Origin: Akkermansiaceae bacterium
GTDB taxonomy: Bacteria; Verrucomicrobiota; Verrucomicrobiia; Verrucomicrobiales; Akkermansiaceae
DNA: 44,935 nucleotides
Reading direction: 5' to 3'
Assembly (NCBI GenBank): GCA_025362955.1
Contig: JANYFB010000136.1
Span: 1-44,935 of the forward strand
Below the pieces are notes generated by a model. The model ran no database searches. It was not told the DNA's origin and worked only from the letters and a program-made list of their open reading frames with translations. The stretch's first letter is position 1; the number at the start of each line of letters is the position of its first letter. Positions 6,589 to 16,900 of this stretch are shown here, piece by piece. A program made the translations under genes and the position numbers.

Positions 6589-7881
6589 ATGCTTAAACAT
6601 TCTTGCTTGAACCCTGGATGGATTTTTCCCGGAATTTTACTCATGGGCCTGACCGGTGGGTGTTCGACGTCTCCTTCCGACCCCGCGCAGATTACACACA
6701 GCCATGCTTACATCTCCTATTGGCCGCCGGCGAGCGAGGGAAGTGGGCTGCGCTTGGCGGTTAAGGATCTCATCGACATGAAAGGCTTGGTGACCACCGC
6801 CGGGTCAGAATACATCGCCAAGACAAGTGCTCCAGCCACGCGGGATGCCGAGTGCTTGACCATCGCACGGGAACGCCATGTCGTATTCGTCGGGAAAACG
6901 AATCTCACCGAGTTTGCGGTGACGGTCTCTGGGAAAAATAGCTATTTCGGTACACCGATTAACCGCTGGAATGGAAGGGATAAATACATCCCCGGCGGAT
7001 CATCTAGCGGTTCAGCGGTGGCGGTGGAAACGGGCAGCGCCGATGTGGCGATCGGCACGGATACCTGTGGTTCTATCAGAGTGCCGGCGGCTTGCTGCGG
7101 CGTTTATGGTTTGAAAACGACCTTCGGCCTTGTCTCGACCAAGGGAGTTTTCCCGATTTCCGCCAAGTATCTGGACACCGTAGGCCCTATGGCTGCGGAT
7201 CTACCGCGTCTCGTGGAAGGCATGGATTTGTTGCAGCGGGGCTTTTCAGGCCGTTATTACAATGCCGTCGCTGCCAAGCCATCGGCCCATCAGATTCGCA
7301 TTGGACGGCTTTATGTCGGCGGTACTGACCCCGCGATTGACAAGGCCATCGACGACGCGCTCGCCGCAAAAGGATTTAGGGTTGTCAAACTCGACGATCA
7401 TTTTAAGGCGAAGTGGGACCAAGCAAACATCGATGGAGAGACCATCGCGCTTTCTGATGCCTGGCTCAATGATGAGAAATATACGAACAATCTGCAGATC
7501 GAAAAAACCACCCGCTTGGTTATTGCCAAAGGTAGTCTCGACTACGCGACCAATTACAAGGCGGCCTTAAAACGGAAAACTGCTTGGCAGCGCGAACTCA
7601 GGCGCGTGTTTCAACAGGTGGACATTATTGCCACTCCCACTTTGAAAAGCTTGCCGCCCAAGTTGCCCATTTTTGGTTCGTCGATCGTCTTTGAGTGGTT
7701 GGTGTTCAACTCGCAGAATACTGTCGCCGCCAATTTTGCTGGGAATCCTGCTCTTGCCATGCCCATCCCGATGCCGCCTCAAGGGAAATTTATCCCGCGC
7801 ACAAGCCTCCAGCTCGTCGGAAAACCCTTAGGAGAGGCCGAATTACTCAATGCCGCCCGCTTGATAGAATCTGCGCGTTGA
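6589..7881 (+). CDS. Amidase-signature family enzyme predicted to be a lipoprotein
   Basis: The protein (430 residues) has the amidase signature fold. Lys59 in AVKDLIDMKG, Ser138 in GGSSSGS and Ser162 in TDTCGSIRVPA form the expected Ser-cisSer-Lys triad, with the 24-residue Ser-Ser spacing of the family. The usual TGGSIR is TCGSIR here. These enzymes hydrolyse amide bonds, and the substrate is unknown. The N terminus MLKHSCLNPGWIFPGILLMGLTGGC ends in a lipobox with Cys25, so it is probably a membrane-anchored envelope protein. Many family members are cytoplasmic, so this location is noteworthy. It is a single gene, followed 54 bases later by a TPR gene on the same strand. Confidence 0.88.
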   Translation: MLKHSCLNPGWIFPGILLMGLTGGCSTSPSDPAQITHSHAYISYWPPASEGSGLRLAVKDLIDMKGLVTTAGSEYIAKTSAPATRDAECLTIARERHVVFVGKTNLTEFAVTVSGKNSYFGTPINRWNGRDKYIPGGSSSGSAVAVETGSADVAIGTDTCGSIRVPAACCGVYGLKTTFGLVSTKGVFPISAKYLDTVGPMAADLPRLVEGMDLLQRGFSGRYYNAVAAKPSAHQIRIGRLYVGGTDPAIDKAIDDALAAKGFRVVKLDDHFKAKWDQANIDGETIALSDAWLNDEKYTNNLQIEKTTRLVIAKGSLDYATNYKAALKRKTAWQRELRRVFQQVDIIATPTLKSLPPKLPIFGSSIVFEWLVFNSQNTVAANFAGNPALAMPIPMPPQGKFIPRTSLQLVGKPLGEAELLNAARLIESAR

Positions 7882-7935
7882 CAAGAACACCCTGCGACAC
7901 GATCTGAAAGGCGGTATCCAAAAATCCGCCTCACC

Positions 7936-8706
7936 ATGCGCTCATCATCGTACGTCCTAGCCTTTTGTCTAACTTCCGCACTCCTGCTTGCCAGCCCCCC
8001 TGCCAAGGCGCAGTCCGTTGACGAACTCGTCGCGAAGGGCGACGTCTGCGATGCCAGTTTTCGTGCGAACGACGCGCTGAAGAGTTATCTTCCCGCTGAG
8101 AAGCTCGAGCCGGATAACGTCGATATTCTCGTTAGAATTGCGAGGCAGTACCGCCACTTGATGACTGATGCCGGAAACACCAATGAAAAACTCAGGCTCG
8201 GTGCCATCGCCCTCAGCTACGGTCAAAAGGCCGCAGCACTCGCGCCTAACAATTCCGAGGCGCAACTTTCCCCTGCCATCACTTACGGCAAGATGCTGCC
8301 CTTCGAGGGGAAAAAAGAACAGGTGGACGCCACGCCGCGCATCAAGACTGCGGCGGACCGTGCTCTGAAGCTCGACCCGCGCAATGATACCGCTTGGCAT
8401 GTGTTAGGCCGTTGGCATCAATCGCTCGCCAATGTCAGCGGGGTCAAGCGTGCGGTCGGAGAGGTGCTCTACGGCAAGCTTCCCGTCGGCACCAACGCGC
8501 AGTCGATTGCCTGCTTTGAGAAAGCCATCGCCATCAATCCGCGCCGCCTCCGACATTATATTGAGGAAGGGCGCACCTATGCTCAAATGGGCGATCCCAT
8601 CACCGCCCGCCGCTTTATCGAAAAAGGCATGGCCATGCCGAATCAGGAAAAAGACGATCCTGAGATCAAGCAGCGGGGGAAGGACACCTTGGCGAAGCTG
8701 CCCTGA
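7936..8706 (+). CDS. Exported TPR protein, RMD-like
   Basis: A signal peptide (residues 1-25, ending PPAKA) precedes about 230 residues of TPR-like helices. Examples are AKLEPDNVDILVRIARQYRHLM-type segments, YGQKAAALAPNNSEAQL, AADRALKLDPRNDTAWHVLGRWHQ and SIACFEKAIAINPRRLRHYIEEGRTYAQMGD. The WHVLGRWHQSLANVS segment followed by ALxxFEKA-like repeats resembles the regulator of microtubule dynamics (RMD) type TPR family, which also occurs in bacteria with unknown function. It follows the amidase gene by 54 bases and could share its transcript. It converges on the asparagine synthase gene with a 16-base gap and no visible terminator. Confidence 0.75.
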   Translation: MRSSSYVLAFCLTSALLLASPPAKAQSVDELVAKGDVCDASFRANDALKSYLPAEKLEPDNVDILVRIARQYRHLMTDAGNTNEKLRLGAIALSYGQKAAALAPNNSEAQLSPAITYGKMLPFEGKKEQVDATPRIKTAADRALKLDPRNDTAWHVLGRWHQSLANVSGVKRAVGEVLYGKLPVGTNAQSIACFEKAIAINPRRLRHYIEEGRTYAQMGDPITARRFIEKGMAMPNQEKDDPEIKQRGKDTLAKLP

Positions 8707-8722
8707 GATCAGCGAATTGCCC

Positions 8723-10684
8723 TTAGTCGGCCGACCACACCGGCAGGTCTGCCAGAGACCCGTCAATGAACGTATGATGCCAAAGCTGAGTGGCTACCAC
8801 GGCGGCGAGGCCCATTTCAACAGACAGGCGGGGGAGTGAATTGGCCCGCATTTGGCGGAAGGCTTTGCGCCAATGCTGGACTTGGGCGATGTCGAAATAA
8901 CCGGTGCGGCGGAGGGAATCTTCGCTGAGAAGTTCGCCAACGAATTTCGGCTCCGGGTCGATATGGAAACTGTCGAGTGGGGCGCGGAAAATGACCTTAT
9001 GGCGGCGGGCAATTTCGGGCGGTAGCCAGCGATCCGCGACGAGGCGTAGCAGGTGCTTGTCGCGGAAGCCTCGTAGTTTCCATTTTGGATGGAGTTTGGA
9101 GGTGAAATCGAAGACATCTTCATCGAGAAATGGGTAGCGCACTTCGACCGAGGAATGCATCGCCACGCGGTCGCCTTTGGCTTGAAGGAGATGCCCGGCC
9201 AAGGTGACTTTTGCTCCCACCCAGAGGCCGCGGTTGAGGGGGTGCCAGTGTTTTGCGCGATCCCGGTCTAGGCCGAGGTCGGACCATGGGCTGGAATTTG
9301 CGAGGACTTCTCGCATCGGCTCGGCGTAAAAGCGGAGTTTTGCAAGAGCGAGGACGCCGTAGGAATCAATCCACGCATTCGGGCCACCGACAATTTCCTC
9401 AAGGCCACTCCGGAACCCTGCCGGGTATTGCGGCACTTCGAAATGCTTGAGATACGCGCGGCGGGCGACGTCGCTGAGGCGCATCCCCGGCACCATGTCG
9501 AGAATTCCCAAAATTTTCGCGATCTTATACCATGGGTAGCCAGCCAGCCATTCGTCCGCGCCTTCGCCTGTTAGGACGACTTTTTGCCCGCAGGAATGGA
9601 CGCGGCGGGCAAGCATGAGAAGAGCCGCGCAAGAGGTATCGATCACCGGAGCTTCGGCAGCTTGGATGAGTTGAGGATACATTTCCAGCGCATCGCTGGC
9701 CCGGAAATCTTGGACAATCGGCGGCTTGGTACCGATGTGTTTGGCGGATTGATTCGCCCCGCTGAGTTCGTCGAGGGCGGGATCATCCACACGGACGGTG
9801 TAGGTGTTGATGGCTGGCCCTTTGAGCTTGCAGGCCATGGCCACGATCATGCTGGAGTCCAGCCCACCTGATAGATAGGCGCCCACCGGGACATCGGCAC
9901 GGAGGCGCTTTTCCACCGCGTTGAGTAAAATTTGCTCGAATTCATCCACCAGCTTGCGCGGGTCAGTCTCTGGGTTTTCATCGCCCTGATCCGGGAAATC
10001 CATTTGCCAGTATGTCCGGTCTTGGATCACCGTTGTCCCGTCATTTCCCGGAGTGATTTGTAAATAATGACCCGGTGTTAGCATTTGGATGCCTTCAAAA
10101 CAAGTCACCGGGCCGGGCATCGCGGCGAAGGTGAAAATGTGATCAAGCCCGCGCAGATCGGCCTTGGGGATGAACATTCCCGAGGCAAGGAGACCTTTGA
10201 TTTCCGAGGCGAAAAGCAGCCAATCACCCTGCCGCGTCCAGTAAAGTGGGCTGATTCCGAAGCGGTCGCGGCCTAGATTGAGTTGGTGGCGGCGCACGTC
10301 GTAGAGGGCGATTGCGAATTGCCCTCGCAGCCGCTCAAACATGCCCTCGTGGCTTTCCTCCCACAGATGCGGAATGATTTCCGTATCGCAATGAGTGACG
10401 AGGCGATGGCCGCGTGAGGCGAGTTCCGCGCGTTTTTCTACATAGTCGAAAAGCTCGCCATTGAAGACGACAAAGGCGCTTTGGTCCTCATTGGTCATCG
10501 GCTGTTGGCCGTCCGCCAAGCCGACAATGCTGAGCCGTCGAGAGGCCATTGAGATCCCTGGCCGGTGAAAAAATCCTTCTTCATCCGGGCCTCGGTGAAC
10601 GATTGCGCGGGACATCCGTTCTACCACTCCCTCGGGAACCGATCGCCTGCCCGCCAGATCCATCACGCCTGCTATTCCGCACAT
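8723..10684 (-). CDS. asnB: Asparagine synthase, glutamine-hydrolysing
   Basis: The N terminus MCGIAGVMD exposes Cys2, the nucleophile of class II glutamine amidotransferases. RRLSIVGLADGQQP, NGELFDY and the Asp in CDTEII complete that domain. The C-terminal synthase domain has the ATP pyrophosphatase loop YLSGGLDSSMI (around residue 270), then LTGEGADEWLAGYPWYK and VRYPFLDEDVFDF. The enzyme makes asparagine from aspartate, ATP and glutamine. At 653 residues it matches the AsnB group that also amidates secondary metabolites or cell-envelope precursors. It is divergent from the PKS gene with about 220 bases between starts, so shared control is possible but unproven. The ATG at 10684 is fixed by the need for Cys2. 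Confidence 0.93.
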   Translation of the reverse strand: MCGIAGVMDLAGRRSVPEGVVERMSRAIVHRGPDEEGFFHRPGISMASRRLSIVGLADGQQPMTNEDQSAFVVFNGELFDYVEKRAELASRGHRLVTHCDTEIIPHLWEESHEGMFERLRGQFAIALYDVRRHQLNLGRDRFGISPLYWTRQGDWLLFASEIKGLLASGMFIPKADLRGLDHIFTFAAMPGPVTCFEGIQMLTPGHYLQITPGNDGTTVIQDRTYWQMDFPDQGDENPETDPRKLVDEFEQILLNAVEKRLRADVPVGAYLSGGLDSSMIVAMACKLKGPAINTYTVRVDDPALDELSGANQSAKHIGTKPPIVQDFRASDALEMYPQLIQAAEAPVIDTSCAALLMLARRVHSCGQKVVLTGEGADEWLAGYPWYKIAKILGILDMVPGMRLSDVARRAYLKHFEVPQYPAGFRSGLEEIVGGPNAWIDSYGVLALAKLRFYAEPMREVLANSSPWSDLGLDRDRAKHWHPLNRGLWVGAKVTLAGHLLQAKGDRVAMHSSVEVRYPFLDEDVFDFTSKLHPKWKLRGFRDKHLLRLVADRWLPPEIARRHKVIFRAPLDSFHIDPEPKFVGELLSEDSLRRTGYFDIAQVQHWRKAFRQMRANSLPRLSVEMGLAAVVATQLWHHTFIDGSLADLPVWSAD

Positions 10685-10903
10685 AGGTCATGCAAGTAGT
10701 CGCGGTATCAGCCCGCAAGCAACGGTTATTTCCACAGATGTCTGGGTTGGCTCGGATTCTGCAATAAAATTTGACTTGGTGGCTCTCAGCACGGAGGTGG
10801 GGAGGCGGGCGTGGATCATGGAAAATAGCTCGCAACCCCCTATCCCGAAGTTATCTTGCGCCGACTTCAAGCATTCCCAGCCAGTAGAATCCGTTCCATT
10901 CCC
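10685..10903. promoter_or_regulatory. Divergent intergenic region between asnB and the PKS gene
   Basis: This 219-base gap must hold the promoters of both the asparagine synthase and the PKS cluster. A TTGACT at about 10761 has no convincing -10 box at the right distance, and I see no clear operator or terminator. The first in-frame start of the PKS could be a TTG at 10856, which would shorten the gap. Confidence 0.4.
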
Positions 10904-13900
10904 ATGTCCCGCCTCGAAGACTCGCTCCCATCATCACCGCCATCTCTGCAATCTATCAACCGGGAAGGGAGAAAAGAAGGAATCGCCATCGTGGGGATCG
11001 GCTGCCGTTTTCCCGGAGGCGTGAATGACACTGAGGCTTTTTGGAAATTGCTCGTGGAAGGTCGGGATGCGGTTTGCGAGGTGCCGGCGGATCGCTGGAA
11101 CGTGGAGCGGTTCTATGATGCGGAACCCGGATTGGCCGGAAAGACGGTGGCCAAGCGTGGCGGATTCATCGAAGGAATCGACCAATTCGACCCGCAGTTT
11201 TTCGGCGTTTCCCCTCGCGAGGCACCCTATATCGATCCTCAACAAAGGCTGCTGCTAGAAACGGCATGGGAGGCGATTGAAGACGCGGGGATCATTTTGG
11301 ATTTTGAAAACGGCACGGACATCGGTGTGTTCGTCGGGGTTTCTCACAATGATTACCAAGGACTCCAGCACACCGCTACCGACCGCGCGGGCATCAGTGC
11401 CCATACGCCCACCGGCAGCGCCCATAGCATCGCGGCCAACCGGATTTCCTACTGTCTAAATCTAACCGGCCCCAGCATCGCCATGGATACCGCGTGCTCG
11501 TCCGCCCTTACGGCGGTGCATGTGGCCTGCGAACACATCCTTGCAGGGCGCTGTAAATCCGCGATGGCGGGCGGCGTCACGGTGATGATCACCCCTGACG
11601 GATTCATCGGATTTTCCCAAGCCGGGATGTTGTCGCCCGAGGGAAAATGCAAGGCCTTCGATGCCTCGGCTAACGGCTTCGTGCGCGGCGAGGGTGCGGG
11701 CATGGTGATGATGAAACGCCTCTCCGATGCCATTGCGGACGGGGATCCGATCCACGCGGTGATCATCGGTTCGGCCATCAATCAGGACGGCCACACGAAT
11801 GGAATTTCTCTCCCGAGTCCTGACGCGCAAGCGCGATTGGTGCGGGACGCGTGCGTGGACGCGGGCATCGATCCTTCGCATGTCGGCTACATTGAGGCCC
11901 ACGGCACGGGCACTGCGGTGGGGGATCCCATTGAGGCCCATGCTCTGGCGGAGGCGCTTTGCAGGGAGCGCGCGGCGGATGCTCCACTGGTCATTGGCTC
12001 CGTGAAAACCAACTTGGGGCATTTGGAAACCGCTTCCGGCGTGGCGGGACTTGTCAAGGCGGCGCTGGTGCTCAAGCACGCCCGCATCCCGGCAAGCCTC
12101 CATTTTGAATCCCCCAATCCTAACATTGACTTTCCCGCGCTGAAACTCCGCGTGGCGACGGAGAATGAACCATTTCCGAACACCGGGGCACTTCGCATGG
12201 CAGGTGTGAATTCATTCGGCTTCGGCGGGGCGAACGCGCATGTGATCCTTACGGAATCGCCGAGGCGTGCATCGCCGGTGAATCACGAAATTCTAACTAC
12301 ATCTAACGACCGTTCGTGGCCTTTGGTTCTATCAGCCCGATCTGAAGAGTCTTTGTTAGCCGCCGCGTGGAAATTGAGCGCGTGGATGGACGATCATTCA
12401 AAACTCAATGGCAGCTCGCCGTCGTTAGCGGATCTCACCTTCATGCTCGGGGCGCGTCGTAACCACCATTCCTACCGCCTCTCCTTGACCGCAAGCTCGG
12501 TGGCGGAAGCGGTGCAGGAATTGGGTGCCTACTCATTGGAAAATCCGGGTGTGAAACTTCGCACCGCCTTTTCACCGCGCCGCGAGCAAGCGGCGCGCGT
12601 GGTGTTCGTCATGAGCGGCCAAGGCCCGCAGTGGTGGGGCATGGGGCGCGAACTCATGCGCCATGAACCGGTTTTCCGCCGGATGATCGAAGCGTGTGAA
12701 GAAGCCATGAGACCGTGGGCGAAATTTTCCCTGCTAGATGAACTCTCCCGCTCGGAAGGCGATTCGCAAATGCAGCGGACTGAAATCTCCCAGCCCGCGA
12801 TTTTCGCCATGCAAATGGGTCTGGCGGAACTATGGAAATCCTGGGGCGTGAAGCCTGCTGCGGTCGTAGGCCACAGCGTCGGCGAAGTCGCCGCAGCCTG
12901 CGTGGCGGGAATTCTCACACTGGAACAGGCCGCGAAAATCATCGTCCATCGCGGGCTCTACATGGATGAATGTTCCGCAGCAGGCGGCACCATGTTAGCT
13001 GTGGGGATGAGTCCGGAGGAGGCTCATGCGGTCATCGCCCGCCATGATCGGAATGTCAGCATCGCGGCATTCAACGGCCCGCGGTCGCTTACTCTATCAG
13101 GTCTCAGGACGTCGTTGGAAGCAATCGCTGCCGAGCTCGAGGCGGATGGAATTTTCGCCCGGTTCCTGCAAGTCAGCCACCCTTTCCACCATGCGATGAT
13201 GCAGCCTGCCGCCGATGCGCTCAAGGCAGTGCTTGATGATCTAACACCGAAAACTGAAACGTTGCCGTTTTTCAGCACCGTGACCGGCAAGCGCCTTAAT
13301 GGTACCTCGTGCACGGCGGATCATTGGTCGCGCGGAGTCCGGCAACCGGTGGAATTCGCCCCGGCAATGAGTGCTCTAGCGGATTTTGGCGTGGATGTCC
13401 TGTTGGAAATCGGCGCTCATCCCGCCTTGGTGCGTTCGATTCAGGAATGCCTATCGCCTCATGGCTCGAAGGCCGCCGTCCTCGCCTCGGTCCGCCGCGA
13501 GCGTGAACACGAGTCGATGCTGGAGACGGCGATGGACTTGCATCTAGCAGGAGTGGAGTTGGACTTCGCCGCGCTGACCCCATCTCGCAAGCTGTTGGAT
13601 TTACCGGCCTATTGCTGGGACAAGAGCCGGTGGTGGAATGAAACCGCAGATATGCGCGAAGGGCGTCTCGCGCCGGGTGGTCGCGGATTTTTGGACGTCC
13701 GTTTGTCGCGAGCTACGCCCACGTGGATTGCGCGGCTCGATGGTCGGCACATGGCCTTCCTTAAGGATCACCGGGTGGAAAATCTCATCGTATTTCCTGC
13801 TGCGGGTTTCGTGGAGATGGTGCTTGAAGCGGGGATGCAGTTGTTCGAAGGCAAGCCCTTCGTGGTGGAGGATTTTGAAATTCGCAAGCCGTTGATTCTG

Positions 13901-16900
13901 CCGGACCCGCCATCAGGATTACTGCTGGAAATAAGCTATGAGCCGGGCGAGCGCACGTTTTCCATTCAGAGCCGCTTTGAAAACGGTGCGTCGTGGTCGG
14001 TGCATGTCGTGGGATCGATGCGTGGTGAGCGGACCGAATCCTCATTCGCCACCTCAACGTGGGAGAAATCAACTTTGGATGGGGTGGAACTCGATGCGTT
14101 TTACGGCCACATGAGCGACTTGGGACTGCGCTACGGCGAGGAGTTCCGCCCGATCCGCGAACTCTCGGCAAGTGGCGGAAAATCAGCGGGCCGGGTTTCT
14201 CTATCCGAAACGATTGCAACTCGAGCGGCGGAATATCCGCTGCATCCCGTGCTTTTCGATGGCGCGTTGCAAATTTTTTCCGCCGGTGCATCGACTGTCG
14301 AAGGCCGCACCGCCGGATTGCGTTTGCCCGTCCGCTTTGCTAGAATTCTTTTCCTGCGCTCGCCCGGAGCTTCCAGCCTTGTTAGAGCCGGAGTGAAGGT
14401 GGCCAACGATGAACTCGTCGAGGGCGGCATTGATCTGTATGATGAAACGGGCCGACCCTGTGTCCGCATCGACGGTTTCCGCGCGATCAGCGTGGAGGGC
14501 GGACGCCGCACCGGAAAAACCGGCAAGGGTCGCGATCTCGTCTATCATGTCGCGTGGGAGAAGGCTGCCTCCGAAGCAAAAGTCGTCGCCAAGGAACCCG
14601 TGCCATTGGCCCGTATGATGGAGGTGGCCCGCCAAGCACTTGATGAAGTTTTCGACATGCGCGGACGCGACAATCTCTCCTCCGCCAGCGCTGCGGGCGA
14701 CGAGCTAACAGCTGCACAGGTTGCGAATGGATTGCGCGAGATGGGCGCGGGCAACCAGGTCAATGATTCATTCACGGCGGACTCGCTGGATGTGGCGGAG
14801 TCGATGAGAGCGTCGTTCCGGCAATTGGCGGACAATCTGGTGCAGCACGACCTGCTCATCAAGGACGGCGAAGGTTATCGTCTAACATCGGCCTTCATCA
14901 CTGCCGCTGACTCCGCGACAAGCCTGTTGAGCAGGAGCATCGGAAACTATCCGGGCCATTTGCCGGAGGCGCTTCTCTGTGGATCGACGTGTGCGGAACT
15001 CGGTCCCATCATGCGTGGTGAGAAAGAAGCGGTGCAGGTGCTATTCACCGGCGGCGGCGCAGAACTTCTCGACCAATTTTACGGCGACGGTCTCGTCACC
15101 AGCCCGTGGCTTGCCGCAATCGGTCGGGCGGTCCAGGAAGCTGCTTACCACCTTCCAGCCGGTCGAGGTCTGCGAATTTTGGAAATTGGCGCAGGCACGG
15201 GTGGGCTAGCTTCGCAGCTGCTGCCTCTGCTAGAGAGAGGGCTGCACACCTACGTCTTCAGTGATATTTCCGCAGCGTTCTTCCCGGCTGGGCGGCAAAA
15301 ATTGGCTGCATTTCCCGAGGTGGAGTTCAAACAATTCGACCTCGAAAAACCCGGAGCCGATCAGGATTTTGAGCTAGCCTCATTCGACATCATCCTCGGC
15401 ACCAACGTCGTTCACGCGGTGAGCGATGTGCGTAAAACTTTGCAGAATATCCACGATCTACTTGTTCCCGGCGGGAGCTTGCTGTTCGTCGATGTCGCGA
15501 CTCCGCATTTGTGGTTGAACGCGGTATTCGGTCTAACCGGTGGCTGGTGGCGCTTCACCGATCACGATCTGCGTCCGACCCATCCTTTGTTAGAGCGTCA
15601 GCAGTGGGAAGTCGTGCTGCGTGAATCCGGCTTCAGTGAAACCGATTCCCTCTCCGGTCTTGCCCGCTCGCATGGCGGGGAAAGCCTGATCGGCCTGATG
15701 GCTCGAAAAGCATGGATCGAACCCGCGGCATCCGGACTAGCTGATTTGGAGGCACCTGCGGAAAAGTCTTGGCTTGTCTTCGCGGATGCATCCGGACTGG
15801 GCGACACCCTTGCCGCACGAATTCGCGCCAAAGGCGTCCGTTGCCGCGTCGCCCGCCGGGGACCTTCGTTCACGGCAGATAGAAACGAAGCATTCAGTCT
15901 TAGTGCGGAATCTCCCGATGATTGGAAAAAGTTATTGGAATCCTGCACGGATGAAACACCCGAGCGCTTTGTCTTTCTGTGGAGCCTTGATGAATCCGAA
16001 CCTGACTCCAGCAAAGAGGCCGCCATGTTGGGCACTGACGCTTTGTTCCATCTAACACAAGCGCTCCATGCATTGAATGCGGCTGCGAAATTGAAGATCG
16101 ACGTGGTGACGCGTGGAGCGCAAGCGGTCGGCCTTCGTCAAACAGTGGCGCTGGCGCAAGCTCCGTCCATCGGCCTGATGCGGGTGATCGCCAATGAATA
16201 TCCGAATTTTACGTGCCGGGGAATCGATCTGCCCAGCCTGATGTCAGCCGAGGATGACCTGTTACTTTGGAATGAATTGCAGCAAAAGGACACCGAGCGC
16301 GAAATCGCATTGAGGGGCGAGGCTCGATACTTCCGCCGCATCAATCGCGGTCTCCAACCGCGCGAACAAGTATTAGATCGCTCCGTGCCTCTTCGTTTGG
16401 AATCCCGCGAGCGAGGATTGTTAGATGCACTCCGTCTCGTCCCCTTCGCTTTGCCGCCATGCAGTCCGGGCGAGGTGGTCATTGAGGTCATGGCGGCGGG
16501 CATGAATTTCCGCGACGTGCTTAAGGCCCTGGCGCTTTATCCGGCGGAAACTGCGGATGCCCGGATCTTCGGCGATGAAGTGGCCGGCGTGATCAGGGCT
16601 GTCGGTGAAGGTGTCACCCATGTGGCTCCCGGCGACCGGGTCTTCGGCCTCGCCGTTTTCGGCCTGGCGACCTATTCGATGGCGAGGGCCGGGGACGTCA
16701 GGGCCATCCCTAACGGACTGTCATTCGAGGAAGCGGCGACCTTACCGGTGGTTTTCATGACCTCATGGCACGCGCTGAAAACCGTGGCGAATTTGAAAGC
16801 GGGCGAACGGATTCTGATCCACGCCGGGGCCGGTGGCGTCGGGATGGCGGCGATTCAGATCGCGCATCATCTCGGAGCGGAAGTCATTGCCAGCGCGGGT

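Noticed and set aside
7908-7932. GGCGG/CCGCC hairpin between the amidase and TPR genes
   Set aside because: The stem is only about six pairs with an 11-base loop and no T run, so neither a terminator nor a riboswitch is supported.
10761-10790. TTGACT as a -35 box for the PKS operon
   Set aside because: No acceptable -10 box lies 16-18 bases downstream.
10856-10903. PKS start at the upstream TTG
   Set aside because: It is possible, but the ATG at 10904 is closer to the ketosynthase and avoids an Arg/Pro-rich leader; no ribosome site supports the TTG.
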